DNA of 64,000 bases, from the NCBI RefSeq assembly GCF_030930995.1, contig NZ_CP133217.1:2284001-2348000 (forward strand), written 5' to 3'. Shown here one piece after another: positions 1 through 9,272 of this stretch. The number at the start of each line of letters is the position of its first letter. The first letter of the stretch is position 1. The notes beneath the pieces were generated by a model, which saw only the letters and a program-made list of their open reading frames with translations, did no database searches and was not told the DNA's origin. The DNA comes from Thiothrix subterranea. GTDB taxonomy: Bacteria > Pseudomonadota > Gammaproteobacteria > Thiotrichales > Thiotrichaceae. The position numbers and the translations under genes are program-made.

Positions 1-615
1 ATGATCGCTGGTAAGCGCATTGTGTTTCTGGCGCGGCACGGTTATACCCACAATATCCCCCCGCATCGGGTGAATTACCGTGCGAATTTATGGGCGCTGA
101 GAAGTTTGGGTGTTAAAAAAATCGTGGCGATTGCCGCCGTGGGCGGGATTACGCCGGAAATGCAGCCGATGCGTTTGGTGATTCCCGATCAGATTGTGGA
201 TTATACCCATGGGCGGGCGCATACCTTTTTTGAAGACGGTTTGACCGATGTGACGCACATTGATTTTTCGTGGCCGTATTGTGCAGAAGTGCGCAATGCG
301 TTGCTGGCAGCGGCTGAATGCGCGAAATTGGATGTGGTTCCGCGTGGCACGTATGCGGCTACCCAAGGCCCGCGTTTGGAAACGGCTGCTGAAATTACCC
401 GTTTGGAACGCGACGGCTGCGATTTGGTGGGAATGACGGCGATGCCAGAAGCAGCGCTTGCTCGTGAGTTGGATCTTTGTTACGCGGCTTGTGCGGTGGT
501 GGCGAACTGGGCAGCAGGCAAAGATAACGAAGAGATCACGATGGACGATATTCACCAGAATTTGGTGGTGGGCATGGCGAACGCACGGGCGTTATTGCGT
601 GCCTTGGTGTGCTGA
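1..615 (+). CDS. S-methyl-5'-thioinosine phosphorylase, 3' part
   Basis: Cleaves methylthioinosine (or a related methylthio-purine nucleoside) with phosphate in polyamine-linked purine salvage. The visible 204 residues match the MTAP/MTIP phosphorylase family: NYRANLWAL near residue 28, ATQGPRLETAAEI near 120, and GMTAMPEAALARELD near 143. Family members are about 245 residues long and open with a glycine-rich phosphate loop that is missing here, so the gene starts roughly 40 codons before the window and base 1 is probably an internal Met. The base-recognition segment reads VVANWAAGK, with Asn where adenosine-specific MTAP has Asp, which favours a 6-oxopurine substrate. That specificity is inferred from one residue. 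Confidence 0.85.
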   Translation: MIAGKRIVFLARHGYTHNIPPHRVNYRANLWALRSLGVKKIVAIAAVGGITPEMQPMRLVIPDQIVDYTHGRAHTFFEDGLTDVTHIDFSWPYCAEVRNALLAAAECAKLDVVPRGTYAATQGPRLETAAEITRLERDGCDLVGMTAMPEAALARELDLCYAACAVVANWAAGKDNEEITMDDIHQNLVVGMANARALLRALVC

Positions 616-621
616 TCAGCG

Positions 622-1068
622 TTGGATAATCAGCCGCCCTTGTATTTGCAGCCAGTGGTTTCACGGCGATTGGCTGTTTTTATTCTGGTAAGCCATGTGC
701 TGGCGGCGCTCGTGGTGGGTTTTATGCCTGCATTACCGTGGTGGGGCAAAGGCTTGTTGCTGGTGTTGATCGCGGTGTCGTTGCGTTATTACTGGCGGCT
801 GCATATTAGCCGGGTTGCGCCAAATGCGGTGCAGGAAGCGCGTTTTTATCAGGTGGATAATGCCTTGGTGCGTACTGCGGCGGCTGGATTTTTTGCGCGG
901 TTGGATGACAGCAGCTTTTTGCATCCGTGGGGGTGTGTGCTGAATTGGCGGACGCTAAACGGCAAATTGTATTCGCTGATTGTCATGCCGGACAGTGTGC
1001 CGCCGGATGTTTTGCGGTGTGTGCGCGTGCGGGTGAAGTTCAGTCCGGCGGATGTCCCTGAAAAATAA
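622..1068 (+). CDS. YgfX/CptA-like small membrane protein
   Basis: 148 residues. Two hydrophobic segments (about residues 19-37 and 42-58) come first, followed by a soluble beta-rich tail with WGCVLNWR and LYSLIVMPDSV. This is the layout of the YgfX (CptA) family, usually 130-150 residues, known for linkage to sdhE/cptB and for reported effects on the cytoskeleton. No sdhE neighbour is present here. The start is a TTG six bases after the preceding stop; no better start is visible, so the pair is probably co-transcribed. Family assignment is from topology and length rather than a diagnostic motif, so a generic membrane protein remains possible. Confidence 0.5.
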   Translation: MDNQPPLYLQPVVSRRLAVFILVSHVLAALVVGFMPALPWWGKGLLLVLIAVSLRYYWRLHISRVAPNAVQEARFYQVDNALVRTAAAGFFARLDDSSFLHPWGCVLNWRTLNGKLYSLIVMPDSVPPDVLRCVRVRVKFSPADVPEK

Positions 1069-1092
1069 AACCCTCCGGCGCAGGAGGGTTTT
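1069..1092 (+). terminator. Rho-independent terminator after the YgfX-like gene
   Basis: Perfect 8-bp stem AACCCTCC (1069-1076) and GGAGGGTT (1083-1090) with a six-base loop, followed by a short T run. It lies immediately after the stop codon at 1068. Confidence 0.75.
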
Positions 1093-1213
1093 GAAGCATT
1101 AAGGGCTGTGAATTTTTATGATGACTATTTTTAGGGACTCTTGGGCTTAGTCAGTATGTATAACGATTAAGCGCAGGTTCGGTTGACACGTAATGAAAGT
1201 TTTTTGAATACCC

Positions 1214-4200
1214 ATGCAAACCCTCCACGCCCAAAGCGTCCCGCTACACGGGACAAACCTCATCGAAGCCAGCGCTGGCACAGGTAAAACCTGGACGATT
1301 TCATGGCTCTACCTGCGCCTAATTACCGTCTACGGTCTCAAAGTCGACAAAATTCTGGTCGTTACCTATACCGAAGCCGCCACTGCCGAATTACGTGACC
1401 GCATCCGCAAACGCCTCGCCGATGCGCTCGCTTATCTGGAACAGCGCCCACATGCCGAAACCTACGAATCGCTGCCCCTCGAAGCCCCGCTCCATGACTG
1501 CATCCAACGCCTGCAACTGGCATTAGTGAGTTTTGACGAAGCGGCGGTCTTCACCATTCACGGTTTCTGCAAGCGTGTGTTATCCGAAAATGCCTTTGAA
1601 GCGCGGATGCCGTTTGAAACCGAGTTGGTAACAAACGAAGACAATTTGCTCACCGAATTAACCGACAAATTCTGGTATCAGCATTTTCTCAAGCCCGATG
1701 CGCTGCATTTGCGCTTGTTGCAAAAACGCGGGCTGACCCCGGATGGCTTGCTGGCAACCGTGCGCCATTTCATCGGCAAACCGTATTTGCACACCGATAT
1801 TCAGCCCGTCACCGCCGAGGCATTTGCGCAACGGCAAAGCGCTTTCGAGTCTGCCTTGCAAGCTTGCCAGCAACATTGGGCGAGTGAACGTGAGGCGATC
1901 ATTGGCTTATTGCTGAGTGGCGCACTCAACGGCAGCACCTACAGCAAGCGCTATGTACCGAATTGGGCGGGCAAACTCGATGCGTATTTCGCCAATCCAC
2001 TGGAATTGCCGTATGAAATCCTCGAACGCTTTGCCACCCCCGCATTGACCGAAAAAACCAAGGATGGCAAAGCCACGCCCCAACACGCTTTTTTCACGCA
2101 AGTCGATGCCTTACTCGCTGCCCATGATGCGCTCTCTGACGGCGAACAAGCCGCGCTGGAATACTTGCGCCTGCAATTGCTGCATCAGTTACGCGCCGAA
2201 TTGCCCGTGCGTAAACAGCAACTTGGTATTCTCACCTTTGACGATTTGCTGCTGCACTTGCGCGATGCCTTGGAACAGCATCCCGATTTTCCGCCGCGTT
2301 TGGCGCTGAAATACCAAGCGGCGTTGATTGATGAATTTCAGGACACTGACCCGATTCAATACGAGATTTTCGAGCGCATTTACCGCGATAAACCCGAACA
2401 GCCGGTGTTTTACGTGGGCGACCCTAAACAGGCGATTTACGGGTTTCGGGGGGCGGATATTTACACCTACCTCAAAGCCGCGCACAGCACGTCGGCGCAC
2501 TACACGTTGCAACACAATTTCCGGTCGCACCCCGATTTGCTGCAAGCGCTCAACCACCTGTTCGCGCAATCTGATCAACCTTTCCGCAGCGACATCCGCT
2601 ACGAAGCCGTCAGCGCCGGTAAACCACAACACGACATCTTCCTCCCCTCGCCCCTTGAGGGAGAGGGGCTGGGGGTGAGGGGTATTTCCCCGCTTCGTTT
2701 CTGGGATTGGAACACACTCGACGAAGGCTACAACAGCCCTGCCGTACAAGAACGCATTGCCGAAGCCGTCGCCAACGACATTGCCCGCCTCTTAAACGCC
2801 GGTCGCGAAGGTATTGCCCGAATCGGTGAACGCCCCGTGGAAAGCCGCGACATTGCGGTATTGGTGCGCGAAAACCAACAGGGCGAACAAATCAAACGCG
2901 CTTTGTTGGCACGCGGCATTGCCAGCGTCCAAAAATCGCGCGACAGCATTTTCTGCACCCGCGAAGCCAGCGATTTCCGTGCGGTATTGCGAGCCATTGC
3001 CGAACCGGGCAATGAAGCCGCCCTCAAGCAAGCCCTCGTGACCCAACTGTTTGGTTTCACCGCCGAAGATTTATTCGCGCTGGATGAAACCCCAGCGATC
3101 TTGGAAGCCGAACTCGAAGCCTTCCACCGTTGGCATAAAACTTGGCATTCGCAAGGCTTTATGCCGATGTTTCGTCAGTGGATGTTGCAACGCCAACGCT
3201 ATGCGCACTTATTAGCTTTGGCGGATGGCGAACGTCGCCTCACCAATTTGTTGCATTTGGCGGAACTCATCCACACCGAAAGTCGCTTGCAAGGGCATGG
3301 AATGCACGCGCTAATCCGCTGGTTACAACAAAAAGCCGAAGCGGGTGAACAAGACGAAGCGCACGAACTCCGCCTAGAAAGTGACGAAAACTTAGTGCAA
3401 ATTACCACCATCCACAAAAGCAAGGGGCTGGAATACGGCATTGTGTATTGCCCGTATTTGTGGGCGGAACGTGACGCGAAAGCCAGCACATGGTTCAGTT
3501 GGTATGACCGTGACACCGACGCGGGGATGTCGCGCCTGCAAGCCGAAGCCTTTGCCAGTGACGCAGCGCTGAAGTGTTTCCGTGAAGCCGAACAAGCCGA
3601 AAGTTTGCGTTTACTGTACGTCGCGCTCACCCGTGCCAAATACCATTGCACCATTGCACTGGTCAGCGGGCGCATTAACCAATTTGACTACTATTCGGCA
3701 CTCGGTTGGCTGCTGTTCGGCAAGTTACCGCAGGGCAGGGAGATTCTCGGCAAATTGCGCAAAGACGGGATGCAACCCGATGAACGCCAACGTTTGATGC
3801 ACGCGCAATTAACCCAATTGGTTGAACAGTCCGCAGGCGGTATTAGCCACGAAGTTTTGCCCGTTGAAGAAACGCGCGTGTATTATCAAGCCGACAGCGG
3901 GGAATGGCAATCCAGCATTCGCCGCTACCAGCCACGTTACGTGCCTGTTCCTAAAGTCGGCAGTTTCAGCGGTTTGACATCTGGCAAGGATGATGAACGC
4001 CCAGACTACGACACGCTGGTTGTTGTTCCGGTCGCTGAGCGAAGTCGAAGCGAAGCATTCCCACGCGGCGCAAAAGCCGGAAGCTGCTTGCACAAAATGC
4101 TGGAAGAACTCGATTTCACCCAAGCGCTTGCCCCCCAGCAGGACAGCGTATTGTTACCCGCGTTGAAACGCCACGGCTTGCCCGAACGTTGGCTACCCGC

Positions 4201-4768
4201 CGGTGTGCAACTGCTGGAAAATACCCTGAATACGCCGTTGCCAGCCGTTAATCTGCGTCTATGCGATTTGCCCAAAGCGCAACGCCTTGATGAACTCGAA
4301 TTCTATTTTCCGGTAGAACGCTTGCGTCTAAAACCGTTGCAAGCTTTGCTGCATCAACACCTGCCCACCGAATGGGAAGCCATTCACGCCGCTATCGACA
4401 AGCTCAAATTTAATGACCTAACGGGTTATATGAAAGGCTACATCGACTTGGTATTTGCCGCCGATGGGCAGTATTTTGTGGTGGATTACAAGTCGAATGA
4501 TCTGGGCGCAATGCCCGCCGATTACCGCTTCGAGGTGATGCAAGAAGCAATGGCTGAACACCATTATTACCTGCAATACCTCATCTACTGTTTGGCATTG
4601 CACCGCTATTTGCAACAGCGGTTGCCGGGGTATGACTGGGAACAGCACGTGGGTGGGGCGCTGTATTTGTTTTTGCGTGGCATGATGCCGGAACAAGCAG
4701 GCTCCGGCGTATTCTTCCACAAGCCAACGCTTGCTTTGATTGAGGCGCTGGATCATTTAATCCAATAA
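1214..4768 (+). CDS. recB: Exodeoxyribonuclease V beta subunit RecB
   Basis: 3'-5' helicase and nuclease subunit of RecBCD, which resects double-strand breaks and loads RecA. It has 1184 residues, normal for RecB. Walker A ASAGTGKT is at 19-26; UvrD-type motifs [10 protein letters not shown] (about 372) and [15 protein letters not shown] (about 400) follow. The C-terminal nuclease domain shows GYIDLVF and VVDYKSN near 1075-1095, the metal-binding Asp and Asp-x-Lys. Two stretches look foreign to the family: [13 protein letters not shown] near residue 477 and [10 protein letters not shown] near 940. Each is encoded by a palindromic or widely repeated DNA motif inserted without breaking the frame. 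recC and recD are not adjacent. The 3' end overlaps the convergent TauE gene by 16 bp. Confidence 0.95.
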   Translation: MQTLHAQSVPLHGTNLIEASAGTGKTWTISWLYLRLITVYGLKVDKILVVTYTEAATAELRDRIRKRLADALAYLEQRPHAETYESLPLEAPLHDCIQRLQLALVSFDEAAVFTIHGFCKRVLSENAFEARMPFETELVTNEDNLLTELTDKFWYQHFLKPDALHLRLLQKRGLTPDGLLATVRHFIGKPYLHTDIQPVTAEAFAQRQSAFESALQACQQHWASEREAIIGLLLSGALNGSTYSKRYVPNWAGKLDAYFANPLELPYEILERFATPALTEKTKDGKATPQHAFFTQVDALLAAHDALSDGEQAALEYLRLQLLHQLRAELPVRKQQLGILTFDDLLLHLRDALEQHPDFPPRLALKYQAALIDEFQDTDPIQYEIFERIYRDKPEQPVFYVGDPKQAIYGFRGADIYTYLKAAHSTSAHYTLQHNFRSHPDLLQALNHLFAQSDQPFRSDIRYEAVSAGKPQHDIFLPSPLEGEGLGVRGISPLRFWDWNTLDEGYNSPAVQERIAEAVANDIARLLNAGREGIARIGERPVESRDIAVLVRENQQGEQIKRALLARGIASVQKSRDSIFCTREASDFRAVLRAIAEPGNEAALKQALVTQLFGFTAEDLFALDETPAILEAELEAFHRWHKTWHSQGFMPMFRQWMLQRQRYAHLLALADGERRLTNLLHLAELIHTESRLQGHGMHALIRWLQQKAEAGEQDEAHELRLESDENLVQITTIHKSKGLEYGIVYCPYLWAERDAKASTWFSWYDRDTDAGMSRLQAEAFASDAALKCFREAEQAESLRLLYVALTRAKYHCTIALVSGRINQFDYYSALGWLLFGKLPQGREILGKLRKDGMQPDERQRLMHAQLTQLVEQSAGGISHEVLPVEETRVYYQADSGEWQSSIRRYQPRYVPVPKVGSFSGLTSGKDDERPDYDTLVVVPVAERSRSEAFPRGAKAGSCLHKMLEELDFTQALAPQQDSVLLPALKRHGLPERWLPAGVQLLENTLNTPLPAVNLRLCDLPKAQRLDELEFYFPVERLRLKPLQALLHQHLPTEWEAIHAAIDKLKFNDLTGYMKGYIDLVFAADGQYFVVDYKSNDLGAMPADYRFEVMQEAMAEHHYYLQYLIYCLALHRYLQQRLPGYDWEQHVGGALYLFLRGMMPEQAGSGVFFHKPTLALIEALDHLIQ
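2640..2686. repeat. Palindromic repeat inside recB
   Basis: Arms CCCCTCGCCCC (2644-2654) and GGGGTGAGGGG (2672-2682) are inverted with one mismatch, around CCCTTGAGGG. It is read in frame by recB as [14 protein letters not shown] related sequence with the same CCCCTTGAGGG core lies at 62114-62137 between genes, which marks it as an interspersed element rather than ordinary coding sequence. Confidence 0.75.
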
Positions 4769-5517
4769 ATCACCGCAATCATCACCCCGATGCTGACGAC
4801 TAACCAACGCAAGGCATTGGGGTTGATGCTGCTGGCGAGTTTGCCGCCTAGCACCCCGCCGAGCAGTGCGCCGCAGGCCATGACCAAGGCCAGCATCCAG
4901 ATCACTTTGCCGGAAAACAGAAAGAAGACGGCGGCGGCAATATTGACCCCAAACGCCACCGCTTGTTTGAGTGCATTCAGGCGGGTTAGGGAATCGTCCA
5001 AAATCAATGCCAACGCTGCCAGCACAATCACACTCAAGCCCGCTCCGAAATAACCGCCATATATTGCGGCTAACAGGATTAACGGAATCGCCCAGGTTTG
5101 CGGAATGCCTTGAGCACTATGGGTCTGCAAGCGGCGGGTGAGCCAAGCCCGCAACGGTGTTTGGATTGCCAGCAACAGCGATGCCAGCAAAATCAGAAAC
5201 GGCACCAACGCCTGAAACACTTTTTCCTCAGTATTCAGCAATAACACGCCACCCAACACACCGCCCAACACCGCCGCCGGTAATACCAGCCACAAGCGTT
5301 GCGTTTGCGTGCGGATGTCCTTGAGCTGTGCCAATGTTGCGCCGAAATAGCCGGGGCAAAGTGCGACGGTGCTGGTGATATTCGCCGCGATTGGCGGAAT
5401 ACCCAGCGCAATCAGCGTTGGAAAGGTGATCAACGTGCCGCCACCGGCCAGTGCATTAATCGCACCGGCTGCCAGCGCTGCGAGTGCTGCTAATAAATAA
5501 TCCATCCAATCAAGCAT
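4753..5517 (-). CDS. TauE/SafE-family sulfite or sulfonate exporter
   Basis: 254-residue inner-membrane permease with seven or eight hydrophobic segments and the two duplicated glycine-rich stretches typical of TauE/SafE (DUF81): [16 protein letters not shown] near residue 11 and [16 protein letters not shown] near 215. The family moves sulfite, sulfoacetate or related organosulfur anions. In a sulfur bacterium sulfite export is plausible, but no sulfur gene is adjacent to prove it. It converges on recB with a 16-bp overlap. The next gene to its right on the same strand ends 24 bp before it. Confidence 0.85.
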   Translation of the reverse strand: MLDWMDYLLAALAALAAGAINALAGGGTLITFPTLIALGIPPIAANITSTVALCPGYFGATLAQLKDIRTQTQRLWLVLPAAVLGGVLGGVLLLNTEEKVFQALVPFLILLASLLLAIQTPLRAWLTRRLQTHSAQGIPQTWAIPLILLAAIYGGYFGAGLSVIVLAALALILDDSLTRLNALKQAVAFGVNIAAAVFFLFSGKVIWMLALVMACGALLGGVLGGKLASSINPNALRWLVVSIGVMIAVIYWIK

Positions 5518-5540
5518 AACAGGGTTCCAGCCAGTGAGGT

Positions 5541-6305
5541 TTAGTGTGGTAAGTCGCGGGCGTATTCGAGCAAGACCGTTTCTAAGCGGGCAAACGCTTC
5601 GGGTTTGGGGCTAGACCCCGGAAAACTTTGGTAGACCAGTTGCTTTTCCTTGCCATCGAGCATGATGTCTAGGGTTTGGGGGTAATGGCGTTGACCGGCT
5701 TTTGCACCACCAAAGGTATCGCGTTTGAGGGTAAGTGCGCCACTTTCTTTGATCACGGCATACAGATTGTCGAGATCTTCAGGGCGCAAGGCGAGGCTGA
5801 TGGTTTTGAGATCCTCTGCTTGCCAGCAAGGGGTGCTTTGTACCCATTGGGCGCAACGTCCATCAGTATCTTCAAAATAGGTGTAGCTGAGAATGCCGTT
5901 TGCCAGTGTGATTTCGGTGTAGAAGCTTTCACCGGTGGCGCGGAAACGCAGCGAAAAGTCACTGCTCGGTAGGGTTTGCTGGGCGAGGTTGGGAATTTTT
6001 AGGGTATTGGGTTTTTCGGGAGGCGTAGGCATGGTTTCCAGCTCCGGCGTTGGTTCTGGCGGTGGTAGAGACGCAAGATTTTGCGTCTCTACGGTGGTGG
6101 GATTGTTGGAGGGTGGTTGTGTATTCACCGTGGTGGAATGATCGGGTTGCAACTTGTCAGCGTCGGGAATGATGACAGGTTCTACGATTGATTCGACAGG
6201 GGGCGTTGGCGGTGGGGCGGCATCACGTTTTTCGCAACCATTCAACGGTAGCAACGTTAGCAAAAGCAGGCAGTAAGCAGAGGGGATGAAGTTAGCTTGT
6301 TTCAT
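5541..6305 (-). CDS. Lipoprotein of unknown function
   Basis: 254 residues. A signal peptide ends in the lipobox LNGC near residue 24, so the mature protein is probably lipid-anchored. Residues 30-105 are a Pro/Thr/Glu-rich linker. Residues 115-254 form a folded domain with [11 protein letters not shown], which could form a disulfide, and [20 protein letters not shown] do not recognise the family. The linker includes [11 protein letters not shown], encoded by an inserted inverted repeat (6065-6092). The start codon sits inside a 10-bp perfect inverted repeat (6281-6310). It may be co-transcribed with the TauE gene downstream. Confidence 0.75.
   Translation of the reverse strand: MKQANFIPSAYCLLLLTLLPLNGCEKRDAAPPPTPPVESIVEPVIIPDADKLQPDHSTTVNTQPPSNNPTTVETQNLASLPPPEPTPELETMPTPPEKPNTLKIPNLAQQTLPSSDFSLRFRATGESFYTEITLANGILSYTYFEDTDGRCAQWVQSTPCWQAEDLKTISLALRPEDLDNLYAVIKESGALTLKRDTFGGAKAGQRHYPQTLDIMLDGKEKQLVYQSFPGSSPKPEAFARLETVLLEYARDLPH
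6065..6092. repeat. Inverted repeat inside the lipoprotein gene
   Basis: Perfect 12-bp arms GTAGAGACGCAA (6065-6076) and TTGCGTCTCTAC (6081-6092) around GATT. It lies in the Pro/Thr-rich linker of the lipoprotein and is read through in frame. The same kind of GAGACGCAA palindrome is a common dispersed element in several bacterial genomes (from memory). Confidence 0.7.
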
Positions 6306-6310
6306 CCCCT
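6281..6310 (-). promoter_or_regulatory. Inverted repeat covering the lipoprotein start codon
   Basis: Arms AGGGGATGAA (6281-6290) and TTCATCCCCT (6301-6310) are perfect inverted repeats 10 bp apart. On the minus-strand mRNA one arm contains the AGGGG and the ATG of the lipoprotein gene, so a hairpin here would hide both the ribosome-binding site and the start codon. Confidence 0.45.
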
Positions 6311-6319
6311 GATTTTAGT

Positions 6320-7108
6320 TCATCTCGCCATGACCGGGTGCAGGCGTTTGATCATTTCTTTGAAGACTTTCGGGTTAGCCGCGACCACATCGCCGGTTTT
6401 CAGGAAAGTATTGTCGCCTTTCATGTCACCGATCAGGCCCCCGGCTTCTTGCACCAGTAATACACCCGCCGCGATGTCCCATTCATTCAGGCCAAATTCC
6501 CAGAAACCATCAAAGCGCCCACTGGCAACATAAGCCAGATCAAGGGCCGCTGAACCGGGGCGACGCACGCCAGCGGTATCCGGCAACAAGGCTTTCATGG
6601 TTTGCAGGTATAAATCGAGATTCTGATTGGCACGGAAGGGAACGCCCGTGCCAAGCAAAGCACCCTGCATGGTGCTACGTTCGGATACACGGATACGTCG
6701 TCCGTTCAAGGTGGCGCCTTCACCACGCGCAGCGGCAAAGGTTTCATCACGCAAGGGGTCATACACCACGCCGACCATTAAACGCCCCTTGTGTTTCATG
6801 CCGATGGAAACCGAATAATGGGGGATGCCGTAAAGGAAGTTGGTAGTGCCATCCAGCGGGTCAATGATCCATTCATAATCGCTGTCAACGCCTTGCTTAC
6901 CGCGTTCTTCGCCGAAAAAAGCGTGGTCAGGGTAGGCACGTTGCAGCAAGCGCACGATGCCTTGTTCGGCTTGGCGGTCAACCTCGCTGACAAAATCGTT
7001 GTGTGCTTTGTTTTCGACATCCAGCTTATGCACTTTGTTGGCGTAGTGGCGAATGCCTTCGCCAGCTTCGCGTGCGGCTTCTATTGCTTTTCTGAGCATT
7101 GGGTGCAT
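6320..7108 (-). CDS. suhB: Inositol-1-monophosphatase family protein SuhB
   Basis: Mg-dependent inositol monophosphatase; in E. coli SuhB also binds rRNA antitermination complexes. 262 residues, normal length. The metal-site motifs are visible: GEERG near residue 70, WIIDPLDGTTNFLYG near 85, and NEWDIAAGVLLVQEAGG near 217. The start ATG at 7108 has a CGGAG about ten bases upstream. It is transcribed leftward towards the lipoprotein gene with a 14-bp gap. Confidence 0.93.
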   Translation of the reverse strand: MHPMLRKAIEAAREAGEGIRHYANKVHKLDVENKAHNDFVSEVDRQAEQGIVRLLQRAYPDHAFFGEERGKQGVDSDYEWIIDPLDGTTNFLYGIPHYSVSIGMKHKGRLMVGVVYDPLRDETFAAARGEGATLNGRRIRVSERSTMQGALLGTGVPFRANQNLDLYLQTMKALLPDTAGVRRPGSAALDLAYVASGRFDGFWEFGLNEWDIAAGVLLVQEAGGLIGDMKGDNTFLKTGDVVAANPKVFKEMIKRLHPVMAR

Positions 7109-7273
7109 CAGCGAACTCCGGGACTGGGGATATTACGGGGCGTCAGGATAGCACAAGCAGGCAGGTTTCTGCACGGTGTTACGCATTAGAAAAAAAGTTC
7201 CAACAGTTTTTTTATTTAAGTCAGAAAAAAAATCGAATTGTATTTTTGTCCAACTAAACTAATCTTATTGGTG

Positions 7274-7301
7274 TTGACATATAGCATTATCTAATCATAA
7301 A
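7274..7301 (+). promoter_or_regulatory. Sigma-70-like promoter for the small secreted protein gene
   Basis: A perfect TTGACA (7274-7279) is followed after 16 bp by CATAAA (7296-7301, 4 of 6 to TATAAT). It lies just ahead of the gene starting at 7323, in an AT-rich 210-bp divergent intergenic region. Confidence 0.45.
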
Positions 7302-7322
7302 TAGAGTAAGCAGGTGTATAAA

Positions 7323-7691
7323 ATGGCAGTTACAAAAGTTTGCAAAGGGTTAATATCGACATCGTTAGTTTTTTTGTCATTAATGGCAATGCAGGTTAAT
7401 GGCGCTCCACTTTCCATGGTGGCAGGTGCGGATGTGCCTAAATCAAAAGTATTGTTAATGGCTACGCTGAATAATGGGCCAGCAATGCAGCCGGTGACTT
7501 GGACAGTTTATCGCCTGCAAAACGGTAAAGCGATTTACGATCGGTCAGTTAATCTGCACTCGGCGAATATTGAATTGGAACCGGGCTTTTACCGCGCTGA
7601 TGTTACACTCGATGGTGCAAATGTTAGCCGGTCGCGGATTATTGATCTCAGTAATGTCACCAGTAGCAAGGTTATTGTCGCAATGGATTAA
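7323..7691 (+). CDS. Small secreted protein, unknown function
   Basis: 122 residues from the ATG at 7323, which has AGCAGG about nine bases upstream; a GTG at 7314 is less likely. A signal peptide of about 28 residues ends near VNGAPL. The mature part contains WTVYRLQNGKAIYDRSVN and EPGFYRADVTLDGANV, suggesting a small beta-sandwich. Similar short modules occur in periplasmic or matrix proteins, but I cannot name a family. It stands alone, with its own promoter upstream and a strong hairpin (7718-7748) downstream. Confidence 0.7.
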   Translation: MAVTKVCKGLISTSLVFLSLMAMQVNGAPLSMVAGADVPKSKVLLMATLNNGPAMQPVTWTVYRLQNGKAIYDRSVNLHSANIELEPGFYRADVTLDGANVSRSRIIDLSNVTSSKVIVAMD

Positions 7692-7717
7692 AAATTAACA
7701 TGCAATTTGTGTTTTAA

Positions 7718-7748
7718 GTGGGCGTATTGATGGTATTAATACGCCCAC
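7718..7748. terminator. Hairpin between convergent genes
   Basis: Perfect 11-bp inverted repeat GTGGGCGTATT (7718-7728) and AATACGCCCAC (7738-7748) with a nine-base loop. It lies between the convergent stops at 7691 and 7755 and probably ends transcription from both sides. T runs on either side are weak. Confidence 0.6.
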
Positions 7749-7754
7749 AGTTGT

Positions 7755-8210
7755 TTAGTGCGTTACTCTAGCTTTACCGTCTTGGCTGGTTAATAATTTA
7801 ACGGATTCACCGATTGAAAAACGTTCATCTGCCAATTGTGCAATCGCCACAGTGCGGTTATCTTCCAAGCGCACAGTAATTTCAATACCCGGTTTGGATT
7901 GAATGCTACGATCCAGTGCGATGCCGACGGTCCCGCCAATCACCGCGCCTGCTACGCTGCCAATGATTTGACCTTTGCCTTGCCCCAAATCGTTGCCTGC
8001 GACCCCGCCAATCACGCCGCCCGCCACTTTGCCGGTTTCGGCATTGTCTTCGCGAATCATGACATTGCGCAAACCAATAACCGTACCGAATTTAACCTCT
8101 TGCAACGTCCCCGCTTGTGCCGTGGTGTAAGTGTTGCTGGATGGCATAATGGAGCAAGCGCCCAGTGTCAGTGGGAGCAGCAAGATGCCCGCGTAAAAGC
8201 CCGATTTCAT
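7755..8210 (-). CDS. Glycine-zipper outer-membrane lipoprotein, SlyB/Pcp family
   Basis: 151 residues. The signal peptide ends in the lipobox LGAC (Cys about 19). A Gly-zipper segment from about residue 62 to 103 (GGVIGGVAGNDLGQGKG, then VAGAVIGGTVGIALD) is the hallmark of the 17-kDa surface antigen/SlyB group. The C-terminal part (ITVRLEDNRTVAIAQ) is the usual small beta domain. These proteins sit in the outer membrane and help keep it intact. It starts 11 bp after the DUF1841 stop on the same strand, so it may end the rnf-nth operon. Confidence 0.85.
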   Translation of the reverse strand: MKSGFYAGILLLPLTLGACSIMPSSNTYTTAQAGTLQEVKFGTVIGLRNVMIREDNAETGKVAGGVIGGVAGNDLGQGKGQIIGSVAGAVIGGTVGIALDRSIQSKPGIEITVRLEDNRTVAIAQLADERFSIGESVKLLTSQDGKARVTH

Positions 8211-8220
8211 GTGTTTTACC

Positions 8221-8640
8221 TCATTGTTTCTTTAAGCACTCAAGATAGGCGGCTTCATCCGGGATGGTTTGGTGGCGTTGTGCCAGCCAGATGCTTTCTG
8301 CCAAACAATCCATCATGCGGTGTTCCGCCGCGTTATTGCCGTATTTGATCACCAATTGCCGGTAAAGTTCGCGGATTCCGGTCGGGCGGTCAGTGGCAAC
8401 CTGTTCGCGAATCCCAAGGTGTAAGCCCATGTGCAAAAACGGGTTGGTTTCGCCATTGTCGGGCAGGTAGTCGCGGTGTATCGCGCTATCAGGGGCGGCG
8501 ATGACGTGATGGTATTCGGGGTGTTCCGCAATCACGCTGGCAATTTGGGTTTCTAGCGCATCCAGCGGTTGTTTTTGTTGAAACTTCTGCCAGCATTGCC
8601 AGTAATAGCGGCGCATGGCATCGCGGTCATTGCCAAACAT
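8221..8640 (-). CDS. DUF1841 family protein
   Basis: 139 residues, a normal length for this uncharacterised proteobacterial family, recognised by the conserved block NPFLHMGLHLGIREQ near residue 83. The rest is helical with no signal peptide, so it should be cytoplasmic. Its ATG overlaps the nth stop (TAATG), indicating translational coupling. The nth-DUF1841 pairing is common in gammaproteobacteria, but a functional link is not established. Confidence 0.85.
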   Translation of the reverse strand: MFGNDRDAMRRYYWQCWQKFQQKQPLDALETQIASVIAEHPEYHHVIAAPDSAIHRDYLPDNGETNPFLHMGLHLGIREQVATDRPTGIRELYRQLVIKYGNNAAEHRMMDCLAESIWLAQRHQTIPDEAAYLECLKKQ

Positions 8641-9272
8641 TAGACGGTTTTCTCCTTGAAATCACACAGGTCGGCAATCAGGCATTGCCCGCATTTGGGG
8701 GTACGTGCCACACAAGTGTAGCGCCCGTGCAAAATTAGCCAATGGTGTGCATCCAGCAAGTACTCCTTGGGAATGTGTTTGAGCAAGCCTTTTTCAACTT
8801 CTAACACATTTTTGCCGGGGGCAATGCCGGTACGGTTAGCAACACGGAAAATATGCGTATCCACCGCCATCGTCGGTTGACGAAACGCGGTATTCAAAAT
8901 CACATTTGCGGTTTTACGCCCAACACCGGGTAAGGCTTCTAAGGCGGCGCGATCTTGTGGCACTTGTGAGTTATGTTTTTCGACAAGAATACGACAGGTT
9001 TCGATAATATTGGTGGCTTTGCTATTAAATAAGCCAATGGTTTTAATATAATCCTTTAAACCGTCCACGCCGAGCGCGTAAATCGCTTCTGGGGTATTGG
9101 CGGCGGGGAATAAATGCGCAGTGGCTTTGTTTACTCCTTTATCGGTGGCTTGTGCTGAAAGAATCACCGCAATCAGCAATTCAAAGGTGCTGTTATAAAC
9201 CAATTCAGTCGTCGGGTTTGGGTTCGCATCACGCAGGCGGCGGAAGATTTCCTCCCGCTTGGCTTTATTCAC
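8640..9272 (-). CDS. nth: Endonuclease III
   Basis: DNA glycosylase/AP lyase that removes oxidised pyrimidines. 210 residues, typical. The helix-hairpin-helix [13 protein letters not shown] (about 115-127) contains the catalytic Lys, and [13 protein letters not shown] carries the catalytic Asp. The C-terminal [17 protein letters not shown] gives the four Cys of the 4Fe-4S cluster. The GTG start at 9272 overlaps the rnfE stop by four bases, so it belongs to the rnf operon, an arrangement also found in E. coli (rsxE-nth). Confidence 0.95.
   Translation of the reverse strand: MNKAKREEIFRRLRDANPNPTTELVYNSTFELLIAVILSAQATDKGVNKATAHLFPAANTPEAIYALGVDGLKDYIKTIGLFNSKATNIIETCRILVEKHNSQVPQDRAALEALPGVGRKTANVILNTAFRQPTMAVDTHIFRVANRTGIAPGKNVLEVEKGLLKHIPKEYLLDAHHWLILHGRYTCVARTPKCGQCLIADLCDFKEKTV

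Noticed and set aside
1183..1211. TTGACA at 1183 as the recB promoter
   Set aside because: No acceptable -10 box lies at 16-18 bp, and the transcript would start at or after the recB ATG.
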